Shown: in pieces, positions 9,254 to 17,740 of the stretch
How positions within the stretch are numbered: the stretch's first letter is position 1
Layout of the letters: each line of letters starts with the position of its first letter
Assembly (NCBI RefSeq): GCF_029269835.1
Contig: NZ_JARJBB010000005.1
Coordinates: forward strand, 124,001-188,000
Source of the DNA: Streptomyces tropicalis
Lineage (GTDB): Bacteria > Actinomycetota > Actinomycetes > Streptomycetales > Streptomycetaceae
Reading direction: 5' to 3'
Length of the DNA: 64,000 bases
The notes under the pieces: generated by a model
The model's database searches: none
What the model was told of the DNA's origin: nothing
What the model saw: only the letters and a program-made list of their open reading frames with translations
Made by a program: the position numbers and the translations under genes

Positions 9254-10750
9254 TCAGGCGCCGACGAGCGGGGATCCGGGCGGGGTGCGCAGGGGTTCGG
9301 CCAGGTCCGCCAGGGCGCGCTCCAGGCCGTGCAGGTGGGCGAGCACGGGCTCGGCCACCGGAGGCCGGGCGGCGGCCGCGCCGACCCGGTCGGCGCGGCC
9401 CGTGGTGAGCGCCTCCACGGCGGCCTCCACCCGCCAGCACGCGGCGGCGAGCCGCGCGTCGTGGGAGGCCACGGGGTCGGCGGCGACCGCGACGAGACCG
9501 CGGACCTCGCGGGCGCAGTCGTCGAGCAGCGCGAGCACCCGGCGGGCGCGGCCCTTGCGGCCCCGCATCGGGTTCAGCGGGTGCGTGAGCGGTGCGACGG
9601 ACAGCCGGACCCGGCCGAGCAGCTGCTCCAGCTCGGCCACCCGGGGCGCCGGGTCGGCACCCTCGGTGCCCGCGAGTCGCGCGGCGGCCTCGGCGGTGCA
9701 GGCGTGGACGCAGTGCAGGGAGCGCTGGATCCACTCGTCGGTGACGGCGTGCGTGGTGACCGGCAGGACGAAGAGCACCGCCAGCGCCGCGCCCGCGGCC
9801 CCGAGCGCGGTCTCCGCGAGCCGGAGCGCGACCAGGCCGGGGGTCAGGACGCCGAGCAGGCCGTAGAGCGACTCGGCGAGCAGGGTCACCCAGAGCATCA
9901 TCCAGGTGTACGACACGGCCGCCGTGTAGAAGATCCCGAAGACGGAGACCGCGACGAGGGCGGCGGTGGGGAGCGCGGCGCCGTGCAGCGGGGCGGCGAT
10001 CCCGAGGCCCAGACCGATACCGAGGACGGTCCCGAGGACCCGCCGGAAGCCGCGGACCAGGGTCTCGCCGCGGGAGGCCGTGTTCACGAAGATCCACCAG
10101 GTGGCGCCGACCGCCCAGTACCAGCGCTGTCCGGACACCAGCTGGCCGGCGACGAGCGCGAAGCCGGCGCCGGCGGTCGCCTGCACGGCCTGCCGGGTGG
10201 TCACCCGGGCCAGTCCGGTGCCCCCGGTCGGGGCGGGCGCCGCGGCCGCCGGGAACCGGCGCTCGTAGCACCACAGCCCGAAGCGGACCGCCGCGGCGGT
10301 CAGCACGGACAGCAGGACCGCAGCCGACAGCTCGGGCAGCTGCTCGGGGACGGCGTGCAGGAACTGCGCGACGAAGAAGGTCATGAACGCGAACACCCCG
10401 AGGCTGTGCCCCCGGGGTCCCCAGCGCCGCGCGTACACGCCCGCCCCGACGACGGCGAGGAAGGCGAGGTCGCGGGCCACCGGGACATCGTGCAGCACGG
10501 CCGCGGCGGCGAGTACGGGCAGGCCGACCGCGGGCAGCAGGGCGGTGGTGACCGCCTGCCCGCGGACGGTCGGGTCGGCGACGGTGAACAGGGCGAGCAG
10601 CGCCGCGAGACCGCCGGTGACGGCTCCCGGGAGGGAGTGGCCGGCCAGGCCGCAGACCGCGGCGGCCAGCCCGATGCCGACCACGGCCCGGGCGGCGAAA
10701 CGCAGCCGCACACGGCCCGGGTCCGGAGCCGCGAACACCCTCTTCAGCAC
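9254..10750 (-). CDS. FUSC-family membrane protein (aromatic acid/fusaric acid efflux type)
   Basis: A protein of 498 aa with GTG start at 10750. Two blocks of hydrophobic helices (about residues 20-165 and 195-325) flank a soluble stretch, the duplicated FUSC arrangement. The second block contains YWAVGATWWIFVNTASRGETLVRGFRRVLGT, which matches the characteristic core of the family. The C-terminal ~170 residues are cytoplasmic and helical. FUSC proteins are inner-membrane exporters of aromatic acids. The substrate is unknown. It is transcribed away from the Lrp/AsnC regulator, which could control it. Confidence 0.85.
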   Translation of the reverse strand: MLKRVFAAPDPGRVRLRFAARAVVGIGLAAAVCGLAGHSLPGAVTGGLAALLALFTVADPTVRGQAVTTALLPAVGLPVLAAAAVLHDVPVARDLAFLAVVGAGVYARRWGPRGHSLGVFAFMTFFVAQFLHAVPEQLPELSAAVLLSVLTAAAVRFGLWCYERRFPAAAAPAPTGGTGLARVTTRQAVQATAGAGFALVAGQLVSGQRWYWAVGATWWIFVNTASRGETLVRGFRRVLGTVLGIGLGLGIAAPLHGAALPTAALVAVSVFGIFYTAAVSYTWMMLWVTLLAESLYGLLGVLTPGLVALRLAETALGAAGAALAVLFVLPVTTHAVTDEWIQRSLHCVHACTAEAAARLAGTEGADPAPRVAELEQLLGRVRLSVAPLTHPLNPMRGRKGRARRVLALLDDCAREVRGLVAVAADPVASHDARLAAACWRVEAAVEALTTGRADRVGAAAARPPVAEPVLAHLHGLERALADLAEPLRTPPGSPLVGA

Positions 10751-10936
10751 TGCCTACCGCCCCCAGGGGAAAGGTCCGCCGCGGCACCGTTCGCCGCGGA
10801 CTGGGACACCGAACCGACATCGCCGGGCCCGTCGGGACACCGGCACGAAAAAGGCGCCGCGGAGTCCGCAGCGCCATCGACGGCTCCATGAGAGCATCCC
10901 GGACCCGGCTGGCTCAAGTGACCACCCCACGACTGT

Positions 10937-11033
10937 GCCATTGGCCCAACTGGAGCGAGGCGATCCGGCCGGGCAGCGGGCCATTGGACGAGCTCGGCTG
11001 GTACACCCGGGCCGCGCCACGCTGAGCCATTGG
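10937..11033. promoter_or_regulatory. Three phased GCCATTGG boxes upstream of the Lrp/AsnC gene
   Basis: The octamer GCCATTGG occurs at 10937-10944, 10980-10987 and 11026-11033, spaced 43 and 46 bp apart, in the 335-bp gap (10751-11085) between the FUSC gene and the divergent Lrp/AsnC gene. Lrp-family octamers wrap DNA over several phased sites, so these are candidate autoregulatory operators. No other gene or element was seen in the gap. Confidence 0.45.
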
Positions 11034-11085
11034 TACAGTCGGCAGAACGCGCCGGACGGGCCGGACGGGAGGGAGCCGCAGTGCC

Positions 11086-11571
11086 GTGGCCGTGGACGAG
11101 CTCGACACCCGCATCCTCCGCCTGCTGCTGGAGCAGCCGCGTACCAGCGTGCGCGAGTACGCCCGGATCCTCGGTGTCGCCCGCGGCACCCTTCAGGCCC
11201 GGCTCGACCGGCTGGAACGGGACGGGGTGATCACCGGCACCGGTCCGGTGCTGTCACCGGCCGCGCTCGGCCTCCCGGTGCTCGCCTTCGTGCACATCGA
11301 AGTCACCCAGGGCCACCTCGACGACGTCGGCGACGCCGTCGCGGGCGTACCGGAGATCGTCGAGGCGTTCTCCATCACGGGCGGCGGCGATCTGCTGACC
11401 CGTGTCGTGGCCCGCGACAACGCCCACCTGGAAGACGTGATCCAGAAGCTCATCAGCCTGCCGGGCGTGGTGCGCACCCGCACCGAGGTGGCCCTGCGCG
11501 AGCGGGTCCCCCACCGTCTGCTGCCCCTGGTGGAGTCGATCGGCCGGGTGGCGAAGGAGCGGAGCGGCTAG
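11086..11571 (+). CDS. Lrp/AsnC-family transcriptional regulator
   Basis: A protein of 161 aa, the usual size. GTG 11086 follows GGAGGGAG at a proper distance. The N-terminal HTH covers residues ~3-55 (DELDTRILRLLLEQPRTSVREYARILGV, then RGTLQARLDRLERDGVI). The C-terminal RAM (AsnC ligand-binding) domain follows, with VEAFSITGGGDLLTRVVARDNAHLEDVIQ. Such regulators sense amino acids or related small molecules and often control a divergent transporter; the FUSC gene lies on the other side of the shared region. Confidence 0.9.
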   Translation: MAVDELDTRILRLLLEQPRTSVREYARILGVARGTLQARLDRLERDGVITGTGPVLSPAALGLPVLAFVHIEVTQGHLDDVGDAVAGVPEIVEAFSITGGGDLLTRVVARDNAHLEDVIQKLISLPGVVRTRTEVALRERVPHRLLPLVESIGRVAKERSG

Positions 11572-11574
11572 GGT

Positions 11575-11752
11575 CCCTTTTTCGGATCTTGCCGGGGGAC
11601 GCGGGGTCCGGCACGCACGTCTGCGGCGTTGTCGTCGGTTGTCGACGCTCCGCGTCGCCGCCCTCCTCCGCCTTGCAGCCGCACGCACCGGACCCCGCTC
11701 GACCCCATGGCAAGGCGCCGCCGGCGGAAGCCGACCTGATCCGAAAGAAAGG
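11575..11752. repeat. 178-bp imperfect nested inverted repeat in a gene-free stretch
   Basis: The gap 11572-11879 has no credible gene. Its arms pair in three blocks: TTTCGGATC (11580-11588 with 11738-11746), CTTGCC (11588-11593 with 11709-11714) and an 11-bp block GCGGGGTCCGG (11601-11611 with 11688-11698). The outer ends are T-rich on one side and A-rich on the other. It could be a large terminator-like stem, a MITE-like element or a conserved structured RNA. Confidence 0.5.
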
Positions 11753-11879
11753 CCCGAGGCGGAGCGGCCGGAGGGAGCGGCTGGGCGAAGCCGGGGACGG
11801 CACGCAGCACCGCTGCCCACCGCGCACCGCGCACCGCGTGCCAGGGGCCCGCCGCCGAGGGCCTGCCGCCGTGCGCCGA

Positions 11880-12695
11880 CTAGGAGTGGCGGCGCGGACG
11901 GCCGCCGCGGGCGGAGCCGGAGGACCGGGTGGAGCCGCCCCGTGTGCCGCGTCCGGACTGCTTCTGGCCCGCCGCGCCCTTCCGGCCGCCCGTCCCGCCC
12001 GCTGCGGTGCGCCGGCCGGCCGACCCGTCGGAGCGCTTCTTCTCCGCCGCGGTCTTCGACCCGTCCTGGGACTGCTGGGCCCGGGAGCGGCCGCGGCTGC
12101 TGTTCACGGTCCGTCCGCGGACGATGCCGATGAAGTCCTCGACCAGGTCGGTGGTCGCCTCCTCCGGCCAGGACAGGGCGACCGCGGACTGCGGCGCGTC
12201 CACGACCGGCCGGTAGGTGAGGTCCCTGCGGTGGTGCAGCCGGGCCAGCGACTGCGGGACCAGCAGCAGACCCACGCCGGCCGCGACCAGCTCGATCGCG
12301 TCCGCCGTGGTGGCCGGGCGCTCGAAGGCGGGCTCGCCGGGAGGCTGCTCCCAGCCGAGGACGTCGTCGAGGGGATGGAAGACGACCTCGTCGGCGAGGT
12401 CCGCGACGCTGACCTCCTCCGCGGCCGTGACCAGATGGTCCTTCGGCACGACGACCACCGTCGTCTCGGTGTAGAGCGGGATCGCGCTGAAGAACGTGCG
12501 GTCCACGGGCAGCCGTACGAGGCCCGCATCCGCCTCCCCGCCGCGCAGCACGTCGGACGCTTCGGCGGCCGGGACCTGGACCAGGGTGAGGGGGACGTCC
12601 GGCAGGCGCTCGTTCCAGATCCGCGCCCACTTGGCGGGCGTCACCCCGGGGACGTACGCGAGCCGGAACGAGGGGGATGCTTCCGAGCCTGTCAC
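11880..12695 (-). CDS. LysR substrate-binding-domain protein lacking the HTH, with basic tail
   Basis: A protein of 271 aa from GTG 12695. Residues ~8-195 follow the periplasmic-binding-type effector domain of LysR regulators (FRLAYVPGVTPAKWARIW, EADAGLVRLPVD, AIPLYTETTVVVVPKDHLV, ELVAAGVGLLLVPQSLARL). The usual N-terminal winged helix is missing. The last ~75 residues are Lys/Arg/Gly/Ser-rich and probably disordered, possibly contacting nucleic acid. It could be a ligand-binding partner or a diverged regulator. It is divergent from the DUF5997 gene, with 58 bp between the starts. Confidence 0.75.
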   Translation of the reverse strand: MTGSEASPSFRLAYVPGVTPAKWARIWNERLPDVPLTLVQVPAAEASDVLRGGEADAGLVRLPVDRTFFSAIPLYTETTVVVVPKDHLVTAAEEVSVADLADEVVFHPLDDVLGWEQPPGEPAFERPATTADAIELVAAGVGLLLVPQSLARLHHRRDLTYRPVVDAPQSAVALSWPEEATTDLVEDFIGIVRGRTVNSSRGRSRAQQSQDGSKTAAEKKRSDGSAGRRTAAGGTGGRKGAAGQKQSGRGTRGGSTRSSGSARGGRPRRHS

Positions 12696-12740
12696 CCCGC
12701 CAGGTTACCCGGCGTGGTCGGAGGCCTTCTCCACGGTCGA

Positions 12741-12753
12741 TAGTCTGGACACC
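12741..12753 (+). promoter_or_regulatory. -10 box of a leaderless transcript for the DUF5997 gene
   Basis: TAGTCT (12741-12746) is followed by 7 nt and then ATG 12754, with no Shine-Dalgarno sequence. This is the geometry of a leaderless mRNA. No convincing -35 hexamer was found. Confidence 0.45.
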
Positions 12754-13158
12754 ATGAAGTCGCACCAGACCACCCAGACGATGAAACCCGCCACCGCGGC
12801 GAAGAAGCTGGGTGTGTACCTGCCCGCCACGCCCCCCGAGTTCCAGGAGGGCGTCGTCTCGCGCGCCGAGCTCAACGAGCTCCAGGCCGATCCGCCCGCG
12901 TGGCTGCAGGAGCTGCGACGCAACGGCCCCCACCCCCGCCCGGTCGTCGCGGCGAAGCTGGGCGTCTCCATCGCCGGACTGGCCCGCGGCGGGATCACCG
13001 ACCCCCTCACCTCCGACCAGATCGAGGCCCTGAAGGAGAGCCGGCCCGAGTGGCTGGAGAAGGAGCGGGCCACGCAGGCGGACGTCCGCAAGGAGGCGGC
13101 CCGGCTGAAGAAGCGGGACGCCGAGCGCGCCGAGCAGGAGCAGGAGTCGCGTTCCTGA
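12754..13158 (+). CDS. DUF5997 family protein
   Basis: A protein of 134 aa, matching the actinobacterial DUF5997 pattern: N-terminal KPATAAKKLGVYLPATPPEFQE, a central VAAKLGVSIAGLARGGITDPLTSDQI and a highly charged C-terminal helix ending in Lys/Arg/Glu-rich sequence. The middle portion (residues ~65-95) looks like a helix-turn-helix-type fold, but function is unknown. It is often found beside the LysR-effector-domain gene in Streptomyces (recollection, not checked), as here. Confidence 0.8.
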   Translation: MKSHQTTQTMKPATAAKKLGVYLPATPPEFQEGVVSRAELNELQADPPAWLQELRRNGPHPRPVVAAKLGVSIAGLARGGITDPLTSDQIEALKESRPEWLEKERATQADVRKEAARLKKRDAERAEQEQESRS

Positions 13159-13456
13159 GTCGCACCGACCGCGCACCGGCCCGGCCACGCACGCTGCGTG
13201 CCGGGCCGTCCCCGTCCCCCGCGTCACTGCGGTGACGTGACGCCGGGCGCCGTCGGCCGCTCCCCGCTCCGCCGCAGCGCAGGACCGCTTCCCGTCTCGG
13301 GACGGGTCGCGCCCGGCGAACGACGTGGCTCAGTGACGTGCACGGACTCTCGAGAACGGGCACGCCCACGATGGGCGGGGCGGACCGCCCGAGCCGGGGC
13401 GGCCTCACGTCGCCGTCCCGCCCCGGGCACCCGGACCGCCGCCGTGCGAATCCGCC
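13159..13456. other. Gene-free stretch between convergent genes
   Basis: Nothing coding was recognised in these 298 bp. The only structure seen is a short inverted repeat CGTCAC (13222-13227) / GTGACG (13232-13237), a possible terminator for either convergent gene. Confidence 0.4.
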
Positions 13457-14596
13457 CTACGCCGCCTCGCTCTCCCGCTCCGCGCCGTCCCGGTGGATCG
13501 GCAGACGCGAGCCGGTCAGCGGGGTGCCCGACCCTCCGCGGCGGACGGCGACGATCTCCGCGGCGATCGACAGCGCGGTCTCCTCCGGCGTACGGGCTCC
13601 GAGGTCGAGGCCGATCGGCGATCTGAGCCGGGCCAGCTCCCGCTCGCCGACGCCCGCCTCCCGCAGCCGCTGGTTGCGGTCCTCGTGGGTGCGGCGCGAG
13701 CCCATCGCCCCGACGAACGCCACGGGCATCCCCAGCGCCTCCTTGAGCAGCGGCACGTCGAACTTGGCGTCATGGGTGAGCACGCACAGGACGGTGCGGG
13801 CGTCGGTGTCGGTGCGCCGCAGATAGCGGTGCGGCCAGTCGACCACGACCTCGTCCGCCTCCGGGAAGCGGGCCCGGGTGGCGAAGACGGGCCGGGCGTC
13901 GCACACGGTCACCCGGTACCCGAGGAAGGCGCCCGCCCGCACCAGTGCCGCGGCGAAGTCGACCGCCCCGAAGACGATCATGCGGGGCGGCGGCAGGCGC
14001 GATTCGACGAGCAGCGTGAATCCGCCGGGGCAGTGCGAGCCGTCCTCCGAGACGTCGACGGTGCCGGTGCGGCCGGCGTCGAGCAGGGCGCGCGCCGCGG
14101 CGGCCGCCGCACGGTCCACCTCGGGCCCGGCGCCCAGGCCGCCCTCGGCGGTCCCGTCGGACCGGACGACCAGCATGCGCCCCAGCAGCGCCGCCGGGCC
14201 CCGGGCGACCCGGACGGCCGCCGCCGGCTCCCCGCGGACGGCGGCCGCGAGCGCCGAGCGCAGCGGCGCGCGGACCGGTGCCTCGGACCTGATCGGGGTG
14301 ATCAGGACCTCGATGGTCCCGCCGCAGGTCAGACCGACGGCGAAGGCGTCCTCGTCGCTGTACCCGAACCGTTCGAGCCGGGTCCGGCCGTCCGCGAGCG
14401 CCTCGACGCAGAGGTCGTACACCGCTCCCTCCACGCAGCCTCCGGAGACCGAGCCGACGACCGTGCCCCCGCTGTCGACGGCGAGGGCCGCACCGGGGCC
14501 GCGCGGGGCGCTGCCGCCGACGGCCACGACGGTGGCGACGGCGAAGGACCGCCCCTCCTCGGCCCAGCGGTGCAGTTCCTCGGCGATGTCAAGCAC
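13457..14596 (-). CDS. XdhC/CoxI-family molybdenum-hydroxylase maturation factor
   Basis: A protein of 379 aa from GTG 14596, with GGGAG 6-7 nt upstream. The N-terminal XdhC/CoxI domain has SVSGGCVEGAVYD near residue 49. The C-terminal Rossmann domain has MIVFGAVDFAAALVRAG and FVGAMGSRRTHEDR. XdhC-type chaperones bind the molybdopterin cofactor, promote its sulfuration and insert it into the large subunit of xanthine dehydrogenase-family enzymes. Its start overlaps the end of the Moco-subunit gene by 8 bp, so it is the last gene of the four-gene operon and matches the paoD position of E. coli paoABCD. Confidence 0.9.
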   Translation of the reverse strand: MLDIAEELHRWAEEGRSFAVATVVAVGGSAPRGPGAALAVDSGGTVVGSVSGGCVEGAVYDLCVEALADGRTRLERFGYSDEDAFAVGLTCGGTIEVLITPIRSEAPVRAPLRSALAAAVRGEPAAAVRVARGPAALLGRMLVVRSDGTAEGGLGAGPEVDRAAAAAARALLDAGRTGTVDVSEDGSHCPGGFTLLVESRLPPPRMIVFGAVDFAAALVRAGAFLGYRVTVCDARPVFATRARFPEADEVVVDWPHRYLRRTDTDARTVLCVLTHDAKFDVPLLKEALGMPVAFVGAMGSRRTHEDRNQRLREAGVGERELARLRSPIGLDLGARTPEETALSIAAEIVAVRRGGSGTPLTGSRLPIHRDGAERESEAA

Positions 14597-16730
14597 GTGG
14601 CGCTCCCGTGCCGGCTGCCAGCACACGGTCGGGCCTGATGGGGAGGTGGCGGTGCCGGACACCTGTGGCGTGCCAGACCGCGTTGGCGATCGCGGCGGCG
14701 GCGCCGACGATGCCGATCTCCCCGATGCCCTTGATCCCGACCGGGTCGTCCGGGTCCGGGTCGTCCACCCAGTCGGCCTCGACGAGGGGGACGTCGGCGT
14801 GCGTGGCCACGTGGTAGCCCGCGAGGTCGGCGCCGACATGGCCGCCGGTGGCGGGATCCCGGACGGACTCCTCGTGCAGGGCCATGGAGATGCCCCAGAT
14901 CATGCCGCCGGTCAACTGGCTGCGCGCGGTCAACGGGTTGACGATCCGGCCGGCCGCGAACACGCCCAGCATGCGCCGGACCCGGACCTCGCCGGTGGTG
15001 ACGTCCACGGCGACCTCCGCGAACTGCGCGCCGTATGCGTGCCGTTCCTTCCGGGCGAGGGCGCCGACGGCCGCGGAGGTGTCGGAGCGGACGGTGATGC
15101 CCTCCGCGGGGATGTCGCTGCCGAGGGCGAGCCGCTCGCGCAGTTCCTCGGCGGCCGCGGTGACGGCCCATGCCCAGGAGCGGGTGCCCATCGACCCGCC
15201 GGCGATCATCGCCGGCCCGAAGTCGCTGTCCCCGATGCGTACGCGGACCCGGTCGGGCGGTACCGCGAGGGCGTCGGCGGCGACCTGGGTGAGGGCGGTG
15301 CGGGCGCCGGTGCCGATGTCGGCCGCGGCGATCCGGACGGTGAAGGACCCGTCGGGCTCCGCGGTCGCGACGGCGGTGGAGGGTGCGGCCCCGGCGGGGA
15401 AGGAGGCGGCGGCGGTACCGGTGCCGAGCAGCCAGCGGCCCTCGCGGCGCAGGCCGGGTCGCGGGTCGCGCTCCGCCCAGCCGAAGCGGCGGGCGCCCTC
15501 CTGGAAGCAGGCACGCAGATTGTGGCTGGCGAAGGGCAGGCCGGAGACCGGGCCTCTGTCCGGTTCGTTGCGCAGGCGCAGTTCGACGGGGTCGATGCCG
15601 CAGCCCTCGGCGAGTTCGTCGAGGGCGGACTCCAGGGCGAAGGATCCCGGTGCCTCGCCGGGGGCACGCATCCAGGTGGGCGTCGGCACGTCGAGGCGCA
15701 CGACGCGGTTGGCCGTGTGGTGGGCGTCGGCGTCGTACATCGCCCGGGCGACGCCGGCGGCCGGCTCGACGAACTCGTGCACGGTGGAGGTCACGCTGAG
15801 GGAGCGGTGCTCCAGGGCCCTCAGGCGGCCGTCCGCGTCGGCGCCGAGCCGCACCTGCTGGACGGTGGGGCTGCGGTACCCGATGAGGGTGAACATCTGA
15901 CGGCGGGTGAGCACGACGCGGACCGGTCGCTGCAGGGCGGTCGCGGCCATCACGGCGGCCACCTGGTGGGCACGGACGCCCTTGCTGCCGAAGCCGCCGC
16001 CGACATGCTCGGAGCGCACCCGCACGGCGGAGGGGTCCATCTGGAACAGCTTCGCCAGTTCGCCCTGCACCCAGCCGGCACCCTGATTGGAGTCGACGAC
16101 CTCGAGCCGGCCGTCGTCCCAGCGGGCCGTGGCCGCGTGCGGCTCCATCGGGTTGTGGTGTTCCTCCGGGGTGGTGTACTCGGCGTCCACGACGGTGGCG
16201 GACGCGGCGATTTCGGCGTCCAGGTCGCCCTTGCCGGTGACGGCGGGCATGACGCCGTCCATGGCGTACGCGTCGGGGTGCGCGGCGGAGAAGGCGACGT
16301 CGTGGTCCTCCTTCTCGTACTGCACGACGAGGGTCTCGGCGGCCTCGCGGGCCTGCTCGGAGGTCTCGGCGACGACGAGTGCGACCGGCCAGCCCATGTG
16401 GGGTACCCGGTCGTGCTGGAAGAGGGCGCACGTCGGGTCGGGCCTGGTGCCCAGGAGGCCGACGAAGTCGACGTCGACGCGCGGGGCGTTCCCGTGGTGC
16501 AGCACGGTGAGGACACCGGGGAGCGCGAGCGCGGCTCCACTGTCGATGGAGAGGATCCGGCCGCGGGCGACGGTGGAGAGCACCAGCCAGCCGTGGGCCA
16601 GGTCGGCGAAGGGCACTTCGCCTGCGTAGCGCGCCGCGCCGGTGACCTTGTCCCGGCCCTCGACACGGGTGCGGGCGGTGCCGACGGAACCGGCCGGTGC
16701 GGGCGTGGCCCGGGTCGTGGCGGTGCTCAT
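14589..16730 (-). CDS. Molybdenum hydroxylase large (Moco-binding) subunit, xanthine dehydrogenase/PaoC family
   Basis: A protein of 713 aa, close to E. coli PaoC in length. The N-terminal part (RVEGRDKVTGAARYAGEV) leads to the Moco-binding motif HVGGGFGSKG near residue 245, RAPGEAPGSFALESALDELA, and the C-terminal KGIGEIGIVGAAAAIANAV, which supplies the catalytic Glu (GxGE). It hydroxylates a purine, heterocycle or aldehyde at the Mo centre. The ATG at 16730 overlaps the stop of the FAD-subunit gene (ATGA). There is no Tat signal, so the enzyme is cytoplasmic. The three-subunit plus XdhC layout favours an aldehyde oxidoreductase like PaoABC. Confidence 0.9.
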   Translation of the reverse strand: MSTATTRATPAPAGSVGTARTRVEGRDKVTGAARYAGEVPFADLAHGWLVLSTVARGRILSIDSGAALALPGVLTVLHHGNAPRVDVDFVGLLGTRPDPTCALFQHDRVPHMGWPVALVVAETSEQAREAAETLVVQYEKEDHDVAFSAAHPDAYAMDGVMPAVTGKGDLDAEIAASATVVDAEYTTPEEHHNPMEPHAATARWDDGRLEVVDSNQGAGWVQGELAKLFQMDPSAVRVRSEHVGGGFGSKGVRAHQVAAVMAATALQRPVRVVLTRRQMFTLIGYRSPTVQQVRLGADADGRLRALEHRSLSVTSTVHEFVEPAAGVARAMYDADAHHTANRVVRLDVPTPTWMRAPGEAPGSFALESALDELAEGCGIDPVELRLRNEPDRGPVSGLPFASHNLRACFQEGARRFGWAERDPRPGLRREGRWLLGTGTAAASFPAGAAPSTAVATAEPDGSFTVRIAAADIGTGARTALTQVAADALAVPPDRVRVRIGDSDFGPAMIAGGSMGTRSWAWAVTAAAEELRERLALGSDIPAEGITVRSDTSAAVGALARKERHAYGAQFAEVAVDVTTGEVRVRRMLGVFAAGRIVNPLTARSQLTGGMIWGISMALHEESVRDPATGGHVGADLAGYHVATHADVPLVEADWVDDPDPDDPVGIKGIGEIGIVGAAAAIANAVWHATGVRHRHLPIRPDRVLAAGTGAPRA

Positions 16731-17740
16731 CGTGCGGCCTCCTCGGCGGATCGGGTGCCGTCCTCGGCGAGTTCGGTGAGCACGGCGACGACGAGGTTGC
16801 GCATCAGGGTCACCTTGTACGCGTTGTCGGGCAGTGGCCGGGCCGCGGCCAGTTCGGCGTCCGCGGCGGCGGCGAAGACGGCGGCGTCGGCCGGTGCGCC
16901 GGTCAGCACCCGTTCGGCGGCGCGGGCCCGCCAGGGCCGGGAGGCCACCGCGCCGAGGGCCACGCGGGCCTCGCGCACCATGCCGTCGCGGATGTCCAGC
17001 GCGGCGGCGACGGAGCCGATCGCGAAGGCGTAGGAGGCGCGTTCGCGCACCTTGCGGTACCGGGAGCGGGCGGCGGCCGGCGCCGGTGGGAGGGTGACGC
17101 CGGTGATCAGCGCCCCGTCGGGCAGGGCTGTCTCGCGGTGCGGGGTGTCGCCGACGGGCAGGTAGAAGTCGTTCAGTGCCACGTCCCCGGGGCCGTCGGC
17201 GGTCTCGTAGGAGACGACGGCGTCGAAGGCGCTCAGCGCCACGCCCATGTCGGACGGGTGGACGGCGACGCAGTGATCGGAGGCGCCGAGGATCGCGTGG
17301 TTGTGGTGCACGCCTTCGACAGCCGGGCAGCCGGTGCCGGGCGCGCGCTTGTTGCAGGGCTGGGAGACGTCGGTGAAGTAGCCGCAGCGGGTGCGCTGCA
17401 GGAGGTTGCCGCCGACGGTCGCCATGTTGCGCAGCTGTCCGGAGGCGCCCGCGAGGACCGCCTGTGCGAGTGCCGGATACCGGCGGCGGACCTCGGGATG
17501 GGCGGCCAGCTCGCTGTTGGTGACGGTGGCGCCGATGCGCAGGCCGCCGTCCGGGGTGGGCTCGATGTCGTCCAGGGGGAGTTCGCGGACGTCGACGAGG
17601 TGGGAGGGGCGCTCGACGCCCGCCTTCATCAGATCGACGAGGTTGGTGCCGCCGCCGAGGAAGCGGGCGTCCGGGTCGGCGCCGAGCAGGGCGACGGCGC
17701 CCGCCACGTCGGAAGCCCTGCGATAGCCGAATTCCTTCAT
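16727..17740 (-). CDS. Molybdenum hydroxylase FAD-binding subunit with extra Fe-S motif (PaoB/YagS-like)
   Basis: A protein of 337 aa from ATG 17740, with GAGGAGACC upstream. FAD-binding motifs are RFLGGGTNLVDLMK (~27-40) and a second region MATVGGNLLQRTRCGYF. The Cys-containing stretch CNKRAPGTGCPA matches the [4Fe-4S] site that separates PaoB/YagS from ordinary XdhB. The C-terminal CO_deh_flav_C-type domain follows. It passes electrons from the Fe-S subunit to the FAD. Both ends overlap neighbours by 4 bp (ATGA), indicating tight translational coupling. Confidence 0.9.
   Translation of the reverse strand: MKEFGYRRASDVAGAVALLGADPDARFLGGGTNLVDLMKAGVERPSHLVDVRELPLDDIEPTPDGGLRIGATVTNSELAAHPEVRRRYPALAQAVLAGASGQLRNMATVGGNLLQRTRCGYFTDVSQPCNKRAPGTGCPAVEGVHHNHAILGASDHCVAVHPSDMGVALSAFDAVVSYETADGPGDVALNDFYLPVGDTPHRETALPDGALITGVTLPPAPAAARSRYRKVRERASYAFAIGSVAAALDIRDGMVREARVALGAVASRPWRARAAERVLTGAPADAAVFAAAADAELAAARPLPDNAYKVTLMRNLVVAVLTELAEDGTRSAEEAAR

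Noticed and set aside
10744..10941. A 65-aa minus-strand frame between the FUSC and Lrp/AsnC genes
   Set aside because: It overlaps the FUSC start and the regulatory boxes and has no ribosome site or family.
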